From: Sphagnum compactum
Taxonomy: Eukaryota > Bryophyta > Sphagnopsida > Sphagnales
DNA length: 64,000 nucleotides
Direction: 5' to 3'
Assembly: GCA_965153455.1 (NCBI GenBank)
Contig: OZ234502.1
Coordinates: 3,575,267 to 3,639,266, forward strand
The notes under the pieces were generated by a model, which saw nothing but the letters and a program-made list of their open reading frames with translations, made no database searches and had not been told where the DNA came from. The position numbers and the translations under genes were made by a program. This document shows, one piece after another, positions 50,897-63,162 of the stretch. Numbering within the stretch: the first letter of the stretch is position 1; every line of letters begins with the position of its first letter.

Positions 50897-51837
50897 ATAA
50901 ATGTTGCAACCCTAGCCTTGGGCTTGCAACCAAAGCAAGGGCTTGCGAAAGTGCAGGCCAAGAATGAAGCTCGGGAGTCACATTCATGCTCCCAGGAGTG
51001 TAGAAGAATGTGAAGGAATGAACCCCACACTCCCAAATGAGCTCCCACTTTGGGAATTGGAGTCACTTTGGGAGTTGGAGTCCCGATGGACTCTTGAATA
51101 TTCAGAGAGCAATTATAGGGGTCAAAACCCATTGGATTGAAAAGTTCCTTATATCATTGGAAATATCTTGAAATGTAGATGTCTAAAATGGGCTTGCATG
51201 ACCCATTTGGGTGATTAAAACACAAATTACGGCCAAAAGAAAGCCCGGCAGTCAAATTGGCAATTTGACTCCCGACCACTAAAAGTCGGGAATCGCCCTG
51301 ACTTCCTTGTGTGCAGGTGGTGTGCCACATACCGTTGGAAAGCTCTCAACAAGAAATACAACTTTTCTTTAGACCTCACCTCAATCGGAGGTCTGCACAC
51401 AAAGTTATGGGCCCCCAAAGTTTCAGAAATCTCGATTTTGGGAATTTCGGGACTCCCACTTGGGAGCCCCGGGACAAAATGCCATTTGGGTGTTGGCCCC
51501 GTGACCAGGCACAAAGTATTCTATAAGGGGGAAGGTGGTGGCTTCCTCCAAGTCCGGGCCGTGGTGAGTCTTGTGAGTCCGTGTTTGCCCGTGGCTTGTC
51601 CGTGCACCAAAAGTGCTGAAACTACCGATTAACCAACTTGTTATTTGGTTTGTGCAGGTCCGTGTGAGTAATTGATGCTTGTCACTCTTCCTAGTCCCCA
51701 TCTCGGAGCTCCAACATGCCCCTCTACCCCCAAAGTGCTGCAAGCCAAGGAGCGTGCCCCAACTCTTTACTCTTCCGTTGTTTTCACCTTAGACTCACAT
51801 TTGAATCTAGCAAGGAGCTTGGGAGCGCATCAATAAA
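50897..51837 (+). mobile_element. Solo LTR with target duplication
   Basis: The LTR spans 50,902-51,832 (931 bp), starts TGTTGCAACC and ends GAGCGCATCA, and is flanked by perfect ATAAA duplications (50,897-50,901 and 51,833-51,837). It shares GACTCCCGACCACTAAAAGT, CCGTTGGAAAGCTCTC and the TATA core CTATAAGG (51,521-51,528) with the LTRs of the full element. It is about 110 bp longer, so it is a related but distinct subfamily. Solo LTRs arise by recombination between the two LTRs of one insertion. Confidence 0.93.
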
Positions 51838-52885
51838 GCCTTTGTGATACCTTGTTTGAAATCCACCCCACAAGTTCTCATTCAATTGAGAACTAGCCAC
51901 TTGAAAATCAACTTTTGAAAAAAAAAATTATACTTTACCAATGTATTAATAAACAATAGGGTTGGGGTATAAAATAGGAAGGTTTGGAATGAATGAGATT
52001 TAGAATCTGGTGTTTTAAATAGTAGTTAAGGTTTTTTTAATCAGTTTAAGGTTTGAAAGAGAAAGCAACATTGCAAGGTTGTTTGCACAAAAGCTTCTTT
52101 TCCTCTTTCATTCCTTCAATATAAACATGTTTTTTCCTCTTCATGATTTGTCATTTTTTCTTCTTGCTCCATTGTTGTTGATGTTTCATTTATTTCATGC
52201 TTGCTATTCATTTTGTCATGCACTTTTGTTCCTTGCTTTCATTGTTTATTTCTACTACTTGTTTTCATTGCTCTCTCACTTTCATTATTCATTCATTTTT
52301 GTTATTCACTTTTATCACTTGTTTTGTTCACTTCAACAAGCTTTGGCTTGTTGTTATTTGACAACAACATGACAAACAACAAAAATTAAATACCTTTTTG
52401 ACATGTTATTGTTCACTAGTGTTTCATTGTTACCTATTATTCACTTTTGGTTTTCAACCTTTGCAAATTGGTATTTCCCCTTCAAGTATTTTTTAATATG
52501 ATTTCTTTCTTTTTTTTATTTTTTTTTATGTTGTTTGTTGTGTGCAAGGTTTACTTTTCATATGTTTGCAATTTTTTTCCAAATGTTCTATTTAGCACAT
52601 TACAACCTTTTAATATGAAGAGAAAAGTAAATGAGCTATTTGTCATTGTAAATGCTTGTAATTGTTAAGGTTTGATTTTCAATACATAGATTTCAAACTT
52701 TTTTTTAAAACCCACATTTTGGTGAAACATACACTTTTTCATTTTTCCACCTTGTTGCACAATTTTCTTGTGGAAAATGTAGTCCAGTGAAAATGAAAAT
52801 ATAATGGAAGAAGTAATTGTGGAAGGCTAGAAAAAATCCCAAGTCTCCAAATAGAAAATAATAGGGCAAAAGGAAATGCAAAAAA
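51838..52885. other. T-rich spacer
   Basis: T-rich and low complexity, with TTCATT/TTTGTT words at 52,080-52,350 that produce spurious hydrophobic frames. No gene recognisable. Confidence 0.6.
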
Positions 52886-55620
52886 ATGAATAAAAATGAA
52901 TCTTCAAACATTACATGCTTAGAGAAAATTTGGAGAAGGCACAACATAAATGCATTATGTTGGGCCTTATATTGTGCTAATGATGGGGAAAATGTTGAAG
53001 AGGGAAGTTCTCAAATCATGAAATGCATCCTTTGTTACAACAATCATGTGAATATACTTCATCAAAATACTAAAGAAATGAAATGTTTAATAACATATAT
53101 TATAAAAACAATGCAATAACTATTTTGAAAAAACATGTAGATGCAAACTATGGCATTATTGCAAAAAAGTTTGAAAAGGAAGTCAATAGTCCAATGAGAA
53201 CAATAGTGTAGAAACAACTAAGAAAAAGCCTAATGTGTTCAGTTATGCAATATTTATTATTTTTCATGTGAAAGATCTTTTTTAAAAAAATTGTTGTGCA
53301 ACAAAAAAACAATTGCAAGCTCTTGACCTTGTGAAAAATCAGTTATCTTTGTAATTTGTGGAAAACAATTAGTTTAAACCTTTGGTTTTACACTTATGTC
53401 TTCAAATTGTCTTCCTTTTTAGAAATCAATTTTCTCAAGAAATATTACCAAACTTGGTGGCAAAAAATAAATTTAAATAAGTTTTGCAAAAATTAACATA
53501 TTGCATTTTTGTACCAATAAATTTTGATTTATGGATTTTTAAGGAGGCTCACAATATATCTATTGTTATCATTAACATATTAGGATTTGATTAACAACCT
53601 AAACAAATGACTTTTGGTTTGTTTGTAGCCACAAAAACAATTAATCAAACCTTGGTTAATAATTTGATATAATTGCTTGATCAATATGGGTTAAGAAGAA
53701 AATCATTGCATATGTCAAATATGAAAGGTCAAATTTGAATACCATGACAATTGCCTTATAATCTATTATGAAATATGAAGATTTAGGTTTGGATGAAAGC
53801 TTTTAAAATATTTGTTTGGCCATGCTTTTTCGAAAACATCATAATATGTTACAATTGTTGGAAAAAAATGTAAAAAATGTAAAACTTATTTCAATCAAAT
53901 TTATACATCAAATTTGCAAAAATGTATAACATGGCCTTAAAAATTTAGGAAAGGTAAACATGAATAAAACAAGGTTTATGAATATTATAATTTTCCATTC
54001 AAAATAAAATAAAAATTAATGAAGACAAGGTAGATTTTTAATATTTATTTAGCTGATTTTTTTATACTAGAGTTTTATTTGAATTGCACTAGTTGAAATA
54101 ATAACATTGCATCTATAGTTTTGGTTGCAAATTTATTAGCAAGATCATTATGTTCTAAGAGGATTTGCAATTCAAAGATTTTATTATCCTTTGTTATAAT
54201 AAATAGAATACTATCATAATCAGTGGGAAAATGCCAAATTTTTTTACTTGGCAAATTTCTAAAATAATGTTGGACTAATGTACTAAACTTGTGCAATTTG
54301 CCCAAATGTGAACACATTCTTTATTTTTCACATTTTCAAATTGAAAATTTCTAAATTCGACCTTGTGAACACATAGAAGGCTTTGTTATTTTTCCTTCCA
54401 AACCTAATTTTTGCAATTTGTTTGAATTTCCAACATCAAAATCCACTCAAAAATAATGTCTTCCACACTTTCGCTCTCAAAATTGTGAAATAAACAATAT
54501 TAAATTTGAATCATTGAAGGCTTTCCAACAACACCAAGAACACCCCCAAATTCCAATATAATTTCAATTTTAATTTTATTTACTTTCCATTGAAAGAATG
54601 GTTTAATAATCAATAGCTTCCACATTATAGCTGCAAATAATTTCAAACCAAGTTGATGCACCCTTATTCATTGAGATATTTTCAAAAACACGAAGAGTGC
54701 AACATGAAGGGCTACGGTTTGGGAAATTTCAATGTGACAAACAAAACAAAACAAACTTCCTTGCTTCATAAATAGATTTTCTTTTTCATGTTGTGAATAT
54801 TTGTGTTTTGAACCAATTTAGTAATCGCTGGTCATTTTCTAACACATTACAATCTACCATTACTTTGTGCTTAAAATTCAAGAAAGAAGTTACAAACCCA
54901 CCAACCTAAGTCAATTTGACTAATGATGATTATAAGGTTGTTCTTAAATTGTTTTAGTTTGCTTCCAACATAAAAAGGGTTGTTTGTGTTGTTTGGAATA
55001 TATATATATATGAAAAAAAGAGTTCACAACATGCACCCTACATTTTAAAACCTTCATCTAATATGTTCTTTTATTGGTCGTGAGAAAGGTGTAAATATTC
55101 TTGAGGAATATAATAGGCGACCCTCATGTCCTATGTTTAGAAAACGTTATCATCATTTGTATCTAATGGCAAACCTAAAGTTGGATGTGTAGAATAAGTA
55201 ATTGATGAAGATTTTTGTTTGGACAAGTTGTTAGCACAAAGTGAACCAATGAAAGAACTGGTCACTAGGGTTGTTAATTTTCAAACCTACCAAGTGAATC
55301 CCAAGGAAATCGAGTGTCCTCTTGGACCGTAGGGAAACATTAAGCCATGTTTTCTACTATTGGTTTTTTGACCAATTCTTAAGTGTCATAAGATCATAGA
55401 TCAAAATTGAAATGATTTTTTTAGTTGCATACATCCAAACTTAAGGAGATGCCATTTACAATTGAATAATCTAGAGAAATTGATTTTTCTAAGCAAAACT
55501 TGGCTAAATGACATCAAAGTTGGTTGAAAATCACATTTCAATTTGGTGAAGTTAATTGAAAAGGATCTAGATTTAGAGGAAGAGTTTGAAGAACGAATAC
55601 TCATTCGAACAAGATGAAGT
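52886..55620 (+). pseudogene. hAT-like transposase relict 1
   Basis: Decayed hAT transposase with a BED-type zinc finger. A remnant of the finger reads QIMKCILCYNN near 53,018, followed by KHVDANYGIIAKKFEKEVN at about 53,131-53,187. The core reads FDLWIFKEAHNIS near 53,527, then MTFGLFVATKT (about 53,608) and GLRRKIIAYVK-like text near 53,690, matching the block around the first catalytic Asp of plant hAT proteins. The C-terminal dimerisation end is recognisable at about 55,437-55,600 (NLRRCHLQLNNLEKLIF, then EKDLDLEEEFEE). Many stops and frameshifts. About 1 kb in the middle (53,850-55,080) is too decayed to read. No terminal repeats found. Confidence 0.78.
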
Positions 55621-56929
55621 TGTGAACATATAAAATGTTGGAAGAATTTTTATTTATTTATTTTTCATTCTTGATTTTTTAAACCTTTTATTGGGTATTT
55701 TTGTAATTTTTTGAAAATACAAATTTCATGTTGAAAAAATTAGAACTTTTATGAATTGATATGTGAAAAATGCCTTTGAAAATTGGCTAGTATGAAATAT
55801 GTGAGAACTGACATTTTGAAAATTAGGTAAAATTATTTTTCTCAAAATTTTGAAACCCTACCCAAGTATTTTGGAAATGAACAAATAAATAAAAAAATAA
55901 AAGAGCGGTGGTAAGTCTTAGGACCCAACAGTTTTTAGAAAAAACCAGAGACCTACCCAACATTGGAACAGACTCCTAAAATGGCAGCAAACTAGCTTGG
56001 TTCATAGCGTGGTACTTTAATCTCTTAATCGTTGTCCTAAAAAAACTAAGACCCCATTCTGATATACACCATAGTACCTAGGCAGCTTTGGCACTAATGT
56101 GCTGAATAATTAATATAATTTTTAAGTTTCTAATTTGACACTTGAGTTTTTTATTTTCAAAAATTTTCACATATAGAGAATAAATACAATAAGATCAATA
56201 AATATCTCATAGCTATTTTTTTGGTTGTCCTTTAGCTTAGACTGATTGCAGTTTATGCTACTGTGATGGACAAGGAATGGGTACAAATTTGACTGCATTA
56301 TTACATTTTCATTGAATTTTCAAAAAAATTGACATAAAGTACTTTTTTCCTAAAAAATTTGACAAAATGAAAAAATATATAATTTGTGCCAAAGCTGCCC
56401 AGCTACTACAGCAATCATCATTCTCAAAAAAATGAAAAACAATGAAAGAACAGCCTAGAAATCCACAGTTCTTTGTCAGGTCTTTCATTGAAATCACAGG
56501 TTCTTTCAATTTTTGAAACAACCGAAACCAGAGGTTCTTTTTGTGATATTTGTTAAGAAATCAGAACAGACAGTTATTTGATTTAAAAAATTTAGACAAA
56601 TGGAACCAATGATTCTTTGATGTCAATTTTTGTTAAAAAATTGGAACCAGGGGTCTTTAACAAAATCAAATACAAGCATAATACTGCTGCAAAACCCTAT
56701 TCCATTTTAGGCCCCTATGTGACATTCACCCATTTTCCTTATAACAGAAAGTTAGCAATGAAAAAAGAAAGAGAGTAGCGATGGCATTACAGAGAATGCC
56801 CATGTCACCACTATCTTGAGATGGGCGGTCACTGCAGGGGAGAGTTCTTCTAGGCTTGGAGTTTTATTGGGTTTACCTCCCCTTTCTTAAGTTGATATGC
56901 TTCATGCAACTGGAGGAGGGTATGGCTTT

Positions 56930-57055
56930 TAAGTGGTTCCCTTTCCTCCGGGTGGCCTGCCTCTTTTGGGCTGTTTGCTTGCCTGGACTTTGGTCCTTGC
57001 CCATTGTTTCTTTTTCTCTCCCTTTCTTGAGTGCTTTCTTTTCATAAAGTTTGGA
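56930..57055 (+). repeat. Dispersed repeat, copy B
   Basis: Matches 33,167-33,325 in the same orientation, sharing AAGTGGTTCCCTTTCCTCC and GGGCTGTTTGCTTGCCTGGA and ending GAGTGCTTTCTTTTCATAAA. By eye identity is roughly 80-85%. Confidence 0.8.
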
Positions 57056-57366
57056 ATTTAAGGGAAAAAAAAAGCCTGATGAGAGAAGTTGTTGGTCATG
57101 AAATGAAATGTCCTAATCTGACGCATTATAAGTAAGTGGAGGTTGATCACAAGGCATCACCACAGCCTCCACTCCAATAGTGGGAAACAGACTCATAATC
57201 AAAGAACTTCCGGTTCCTGTCAAAAGTGAAGTACCATCCGCTCCAGGTACTTGAAAAAAATTCGGAATCAGGTATTTTCGAAACCTCAAAGAACTGTGGA
57301 GTTAAATGAAAGTACTGGCAAGTTTTTGGGCAGTTATTTGTCTTTCTCAAAAAGCTTAGGTCCACA

Positions 57367-57487
57367 GTTATATATCAGAACAGTATATTTGGATTTTGAT
57401 AACTGTGATCATATATCAGAACAGGGCATTTGGTTTTTTGATAACTCTGATTAATTATCAGAATCGGGTATTTGATTTTTTCGCATC
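57367..57487. repeat. Degenerate tandem repeat, about 41-bp unit
   Basis: Three copies of a unit with ATATATCAGAACAG, a TTTGG(A/T)TTTT stretch and GATAACT, starting near 57,367, 57,407 and 57,449. A weaker copy (CGGAATCAGGTATTTTCG) is near 57,260. Confidence 0.75.
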
Positions 57488-59760
57488 CACGGTTATCAGC
57501 CCTGAGAACCTCCCTGATACCCAGAAAGGGTTTGGTGCATTTTCTAATACCTGCCCAACACTGAAAATATACCTCCTTGTGCATTAAGTTGTGAATGAAG
57601 CACAAGGTTACTTGAACACCTTTACATTGTAATCTGCCCTGGACAAGATTTGTAGTGTATTTGAAGGGAACACGTAGTGAGCTTAAAAACCTGCCATTCA
57701 CACATGGATTTTTTTCCATGATACCCCAGTGGATGATACCCTAGTGGGTATAATGGAATTTTTAAAAATAAAAATCATCAATTTTTACACTCTGTGACAC
57801 TCTCAGCGGTGGGCATCACCGGAATCAGGCCCACCTCACGGGCCCTCATTCTGATGATACCTGTGGCCTCACAAGTTACCTTCCAAATTGCACAGGTGGT
57901 CACATTCTGTGATGTGTATCCATGGTGGTTAGTGGTTACCTGGCTGTGTTCTGTGGAATGGCAAGAGAAACTAGAGTCTAGTTTAGAGAGGCCACTTGAT
58001 CCCTTTGAAAAGGTCTAGGATACCGTTGAAGATGCATGCCATCGATGCAACTCTTTGGCTCAAATTTGTACACACAACTTCATAACCCCCCCAACTGTCA
58101 TATTTATACAAATCAAATCCACCTTGAGTTGCTCCATTTGTGATTTGGCTCTCTTGGTGGTTCTTCAGGCATACTGAACAATCACAAAACAAAGTTTCAC
58201 TTTGTATTTTGAAATTGAGGTTTCTCTTCCCTTGCAATTCACTATTGGTCTTTTGCAAATTGTAAGATTATTCTTTTGGAAAAAATTGAAATTTCTGTTT
58301 TTCAGGGTTTCTTTGTGTAGGAGAAGGGCTCCAAAATCGGTCCCTTCCAGGTTTCCTTGCCTAAGGGTCTTAGGCTCCCTCATATCCCAAAAGCAGGAAG
58401 AGATTAGAGACCCATTTGTTTAGAGGCCTCAACTGCAACTTATAATCAGGAGGGGACACATTTGCCTAAGGGCCTCACCTGCATCTCAATAGCAGGAATG
58501 GACTCATTTGGAACCCTTCTCCCATACTTATGAGAAATATGGGAACTTGGTGCCTTGTGTCTTTTGTCGTTTGGGATTTTTAAATGACTTATGGAGGGAG
58601 GGAGAAGGCTTGAAAAGCAATAAACAAACCAACCAAGTTTCAACCCATTGCTGCTGATCTTGTGTGAAGATTGTGCTAAAACTAACCCATCTGTACAGTC
58701 ATGGGTTAGAGAATTAGGATAAGAAAGACACCAAAATATATAGGGCCATTGGGCCTAGGTGTGAAAGAAACCTTGGTGGTCAATGAGATTGCTCATGTTG
58801 GGAACTTGAATTGAACCTATGAGCCAAAAAAAAAAGATTTGTGGTCTCAGAGATTGTTAGATCTAGAACCAATGTTGGGCAGGTTCCCACTTTGGCTGGT
58901 TAGAACCGTTGGTTTTGGTTCCCATTCCAAATACCTGAACCAGGATCTATGCAAAGTCTCGAAACCTCAAAATAACTGGAATGGGGGAACAATTGGGATG
59001 AGGGAACTGATATATGAACCAAATCTTGATTCTAGATTGGATGGGACCTGCTTAGGAATCTAACGTTTGGTTTTTTATTAAAAAGATTTGTAACCAGACT
59101 CAAGTGGGTCGGTTAGGCTTGAGGTTTATAACCAAACCAAGCTTTTCTCTAAAAAACTTGGTTCTCGGTCCGCTTATAGGGTTTAGCACTTTAGGGTTTT
59201 TCTTTTCATTTGTCTCCATTCTCAATGTCTCCAGTTTCCATCAAGTTTTTCGCTTTTTTTAGGGTTTTAGTTTTCGTATGTTTTTTTTTGTCTCCATTAA
59301 ACTTTTCGCCTTCATTGCATGCTTTCGTTCTACGACTTATCTCTTGTGCCTTGGGCTTTGCAATTTATTTCCATTGTCCAACCTTCAACAATTTGTTTCC
59401 ATTTTACAACATCAATCCCCATCACCTCGTGCTTTGCAATTCATCTCCATTGTTAAGCGTTGTGTAACTCGTCTTAAATACTTTGCCTTTTGCATTAAAT
59501 TTCCATCACCATGTTCTTTATCGCTTGTTTCCAGCAAGGTGCATTTTACAATTCATTTCCATCATCATGAGTTTTTTTTTCTCTAGCTTTTTTCTATTAT
59601 ATTATGCTCCACATCGAATTTTCATCACCTTGAACCTTGTTTAACTTACTTGTTTTGTTTTCTACAACTCATTTCCATCTTCGTTATCAAGATTTTCCCA
59701 TTGCTTTTGAGGTTTTGTTTTTTGTTTGATTCTTGTGCCTCCATCTAGTTTTCCATCTTG

Positions 59761-59940
59761 GTCATTAGTGCTTTATGAAGTATGTCTAGATCTTCCTCCA
59801 TATTTATTTTGCTTTTGCCTTGGCCATCAATGCTCTATGAGGTTTGTCTTGATCTTTTTCCATATTTTGTTTTTTGCTTTGGCCATCAATGTTTTGTGAG
59901 ACATGTCTTGATCTTCCTCCAAACTTTTTTTCTTTTTTGT
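59761..59940. repeat. Three-copy tandem repeat, 60-bp unit
   Basis: Copies begin near 59,761, 59,822 and 59,882, each with GCCATCAATG- or GTCATTAGTG-like text, a TATGAG/TGTGAG word, GTCTTGATCTTCCTCC and a T-rich tail. It sits just 5' of the hAT relict 2 coding remnant and may be part of that element's leader. Confidence 0.8.
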
Positions 59941-60014
59941 GTTTGTAGTTTGTTCGGTTTTACTTATCAAAGGTTGGTGTTGGCCATTGTTGTTATTTTT
60001 GTATTGGTTTTAGG

Positions 60015-62390
60015 AGATGGATGTTTACACAATGAAACATTGATGATCCCCCAAGTTCATGTTGTGGTTGATTTTAATGATGAATTTGTAAACATGTCAA
60101 ATCCTCTAGGTGATCCAAATTTTTATTATTTAGCCTTTGCATCAACCTCTTTTGGTTATACAAATAGTCCTAATATTACTATAAATGGAAATCTATCTAT
60201 CGTAACTATAATTGATGAACCTCTATGGTTAACAATGGCAAAACAAAAATACTTTTGGAACCAAAGAATCATAAATGCCACAACATGGGCATTTCATGCA
60301 ACAAATAATGTTTTAGTCATTTTTTAAAAGGTAAGTTCGACCTATCCTAAACTTGAGCAATTGAGATGTGTATTGTGTTATCCTATTGTTACATTTGTAG
60401 GATTCAAAAAACATCGTTAACTACAAGTTGCCAACATAATTTCAACATTCCAAAAACATTTGGAGATGATTCACCAAAAAATCTAAACTGAATGGATTGA
60501 ACAAGAAAAATTTGTTCGATTCAAAGATAAAAGATTAACAAAAAAGAAGTTTGGCCTCACCCCATCCAACATTGCATCTTTCTTCGGTTGTACCATTCCT
60601 TATAATAAAAATAATCCAATCAAATTCAATTTAAAGAAGATCTTGTGTTATTCATTGCTAAAAAATAAATCCCTTTGTCTTTTGTTGAGTCACCATTCTT
60701 TAGAAGATTACTTTTGAAGCAGAATCCCCATGTGAGCTTTCCATCAATGCATCAATTGATGAAAGAAATTATACATAGGTTGGTTGAAAAGACCAAAGAG
60801 GACTTCATTTCTACCAAGGTTAGCTAAAAACATTGAAGAAAAATTCATCTCCAAATGAGGCTCTTGAATCTTGTGACACTTGCATAATTAGTTTTGATTT
60901 GTGGATGTCAAGAGTAATGGACACTTTTGTGTTGATTGTTCATTGTTTGAATCATAATTGGGAGTTCGGTCATATATCAATTGGGTTGTTTGAAACTATA
61001 GACACATCTTAGGCTGCCATGGCTATACAAATGAATGAGGTGTTACCAACATATGGATTGAATGTTAAGATCTTGGCATATGTAAAAGATGAAGGCAACA
61101 ATTTAACTACTATGATCACTACCTTAACCTCTATTGTTAAAAGCAAGGTATTAAGGTTAACAACACCATTCATAGGGAATTGTTGGGAGGCATGCAATGT
61201 CCAAATGTTGTCAATATGCAACACATGACACTAAGGTGTGTTAAATTAACATCAATGTCCATCAAATAATCTTAATCTATTTTGTAGAATACCATCACTT
61301 GCACCAAGAAAAGTGACAAGGGACATTGAGAGTGGTAGAAAGTTTGTTTGCACATGGGCATATGTCCACAAAAGTTGGGAACTCTAATGAAGACATGATT
61401 TGCTTCAAAATTATTTTATTCCAAAAAACATTATAATTTATGGACACTATTGAATGTTCCTATGGTTGACAATAGTTCATGGCCCTTCAAGGATGGGTGT
61501 TGAGCCCGTAGGTTTGGGTTGCATCATTGTTTCCAATATATTTGAGCATGTGGTCAACTAATGTGATGTTAACCAAAGTCGAGGCTATTGGGTATTGTTT
61601 GATACACTTGTTGTTGCAATTTTTTTCGTCGTCAAAATGCAAGTACAATGTTTGGCACTTAATTCTTTGGAAACTCAAGATTTTGATACAAAACTTTAGG
61701 TTTTGCAGCAACATATGCAAAAGCAAATGGTAACAATTTTATAACCCTTCCTTCCTTTTATTTTATTTTTTCAAGAATGTAAAACTCATAACATGTTGAG
61801 TATGATGTTGGACCCATGTTTCAAAGGTTTAAAATTGGTCATACAATATGTTGGGAAGGAGAAAACCCATTTCACTATAGGTGAATATGATAGGTATGTT
61901 TTATTTCCATTATTAGTTCATGCTTATAAGGTTTTGAACTCATTTATTGCAAATGAAGTTGTTGTTGCTACCTCTACGTTGAAAAACTTAAATTGAGCAA
62001 TGTTGAAGTGAGCAATTATGAAGGTGCATCTTTGTATGACTTAATGGAAACTGATGAAAAGATGGTTTTATCAATGGTTAATGAACAACTAAACCATTAC
62101 AAAATAAGAAAGGTAAATGATGGAAAATGCAAAAGCTCACTTCCATTGTGGAAAGCTCATGAATCACAATTTTTTAATGTTGTTTTTGCCACTTGATAAA
62201 CTTTGTAAATTGTTAGGTCACAAATTGAAGCAAAAAGAGTATTCAACATTGTAAGCATATGCATAAACATGTGATGTTTCTGACTAGGCATAGAAAATTT
62301 GGAATGCTTGTGAGCATTAATAAAAATTGGCTAGACGATGTTCGAGTGGGTACAATGTCTATGGAAAAGTTTATGAAAATGGGAGTCCAA
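60015..62390 (+). pseudogene. hAT-like transposase relict 2
   Basis: Decayed hAT transposase. The N-terminal remnant reads STSFGYTNSPN, DEPLWLTMAKQK and INATTWAF (about 60,140-60,300), where relatives carry a BED-type finger. Text such as FGLTPSNIASFFG follows near 60,550. The core reads SFDLWMSRVMDTFVLIVHC from about 60,890, then HISIGLFETIDTS and YGLNVKILAYVKDEGNNL near 61,050-61,106, matching the conserved block around the first catalytic Asp of plant DUF659/hAT proteins. At 61,796-61,960 MLDPCFKGLKLV and HFTIGEYDRYVLFPLL give the C-terminal half. The region to 62,390 holds the broken dimerisation segment. Stops and frameshifts are abundant. Its motif wording differs from relict 1, so it is another subfamily. 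Confidence 0.85.
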
Positions 62391-63162
62391 ATTTTTTTAA
62401 GCATACCACTAAAGACAAAAAAAACTTAGTCCTTAATGGAATCATTTTTTCTCCTCTATTTTGATCCCCATCAATATTCATGAGTCAAAATGTGTCAAAT
62501 ATTTTATAGGTACCATATTTTAGACCACTACAATTTTAGATTCAATCAATCTCATTCATTTTGTGTTTTTACATGGTCAAATAGGATTATTTAAAGGAGT
62601 ACAAAAAGGATGACACCATGATAACCTTTTTGGTACTCCTTAAGGAATTTTGACTCATGGAAGAAACATTTATTGAAGAAAATGAAGACAATATGGGTAA
62701 GATTGGACTTTTGGAAATGCTTGATAACATTGTTAGACTATAAGTTTTTTATTTATAAGTATGATGAAGAGGTGGTAACATCTAATTGTTGACTAATGGA
62801 ATTGAACTCTTCGTGTTTTTCTTGTTTTTTGTTGCATTGTACATTAACCTAAAGGTGCACATCTAGAAATGATGAAACATGGAGGTATGCGAAGTTTGTC
62901 ACAATAATGTTGAGTATAGTTCAACAAGTTGAAATGTGTTGGTTTCAAATTTTGGGTGTGACAAGGGGACTATGGCAATCCAAAGTGCATGCATGATAGT
63001 AAGCTTCTATGGTGTTTGGGGATTTAAAAAAAGATTATTTGGAATTTTATGGTGCTTGAAGATTCTTAAAATGATTTTATGAAATTTTGTGATCTTTGTT
63101 AAACGAGGATGTTATTGCACAACGAGTGTGACAAACTTTTTCTAATAATTGAGGGTATCTTT
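62391..63162. other. AT-rich spacer
   Basis: No gene recognisable. Near 63,010-63,090 a unit of about 42 bp (GGTGTTTGGGGATT and GGTGCTTGAAGATT) occurs twice, just before the larger tandem repeat. Confidence 0.55.

Larger units (their letters stand above)
55621..59760. other. Spacer with degenerate repeats
   Basis: About 4.1 kb with no recognisable gene. It holds degenerate GGTTCTTT/GGAACCA-rich repeats at about 56,440-56,660, the dispersed repeat copy at 56,930-57,055, the tandem repeat at 57,367-57,487, and GGTTCC-rich sequence at about 58,870-59,060. From about 59,200 it becomes T-rich with repeated CATTTCCATCA words. Confidence 0.6.

Noticed and set aside
52079-52372. 97-codon plus-strand open frame
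   Set aside because: Low-complexity TTC/TTT/CAT repeats. No domain and no codon bias beyond base composition.
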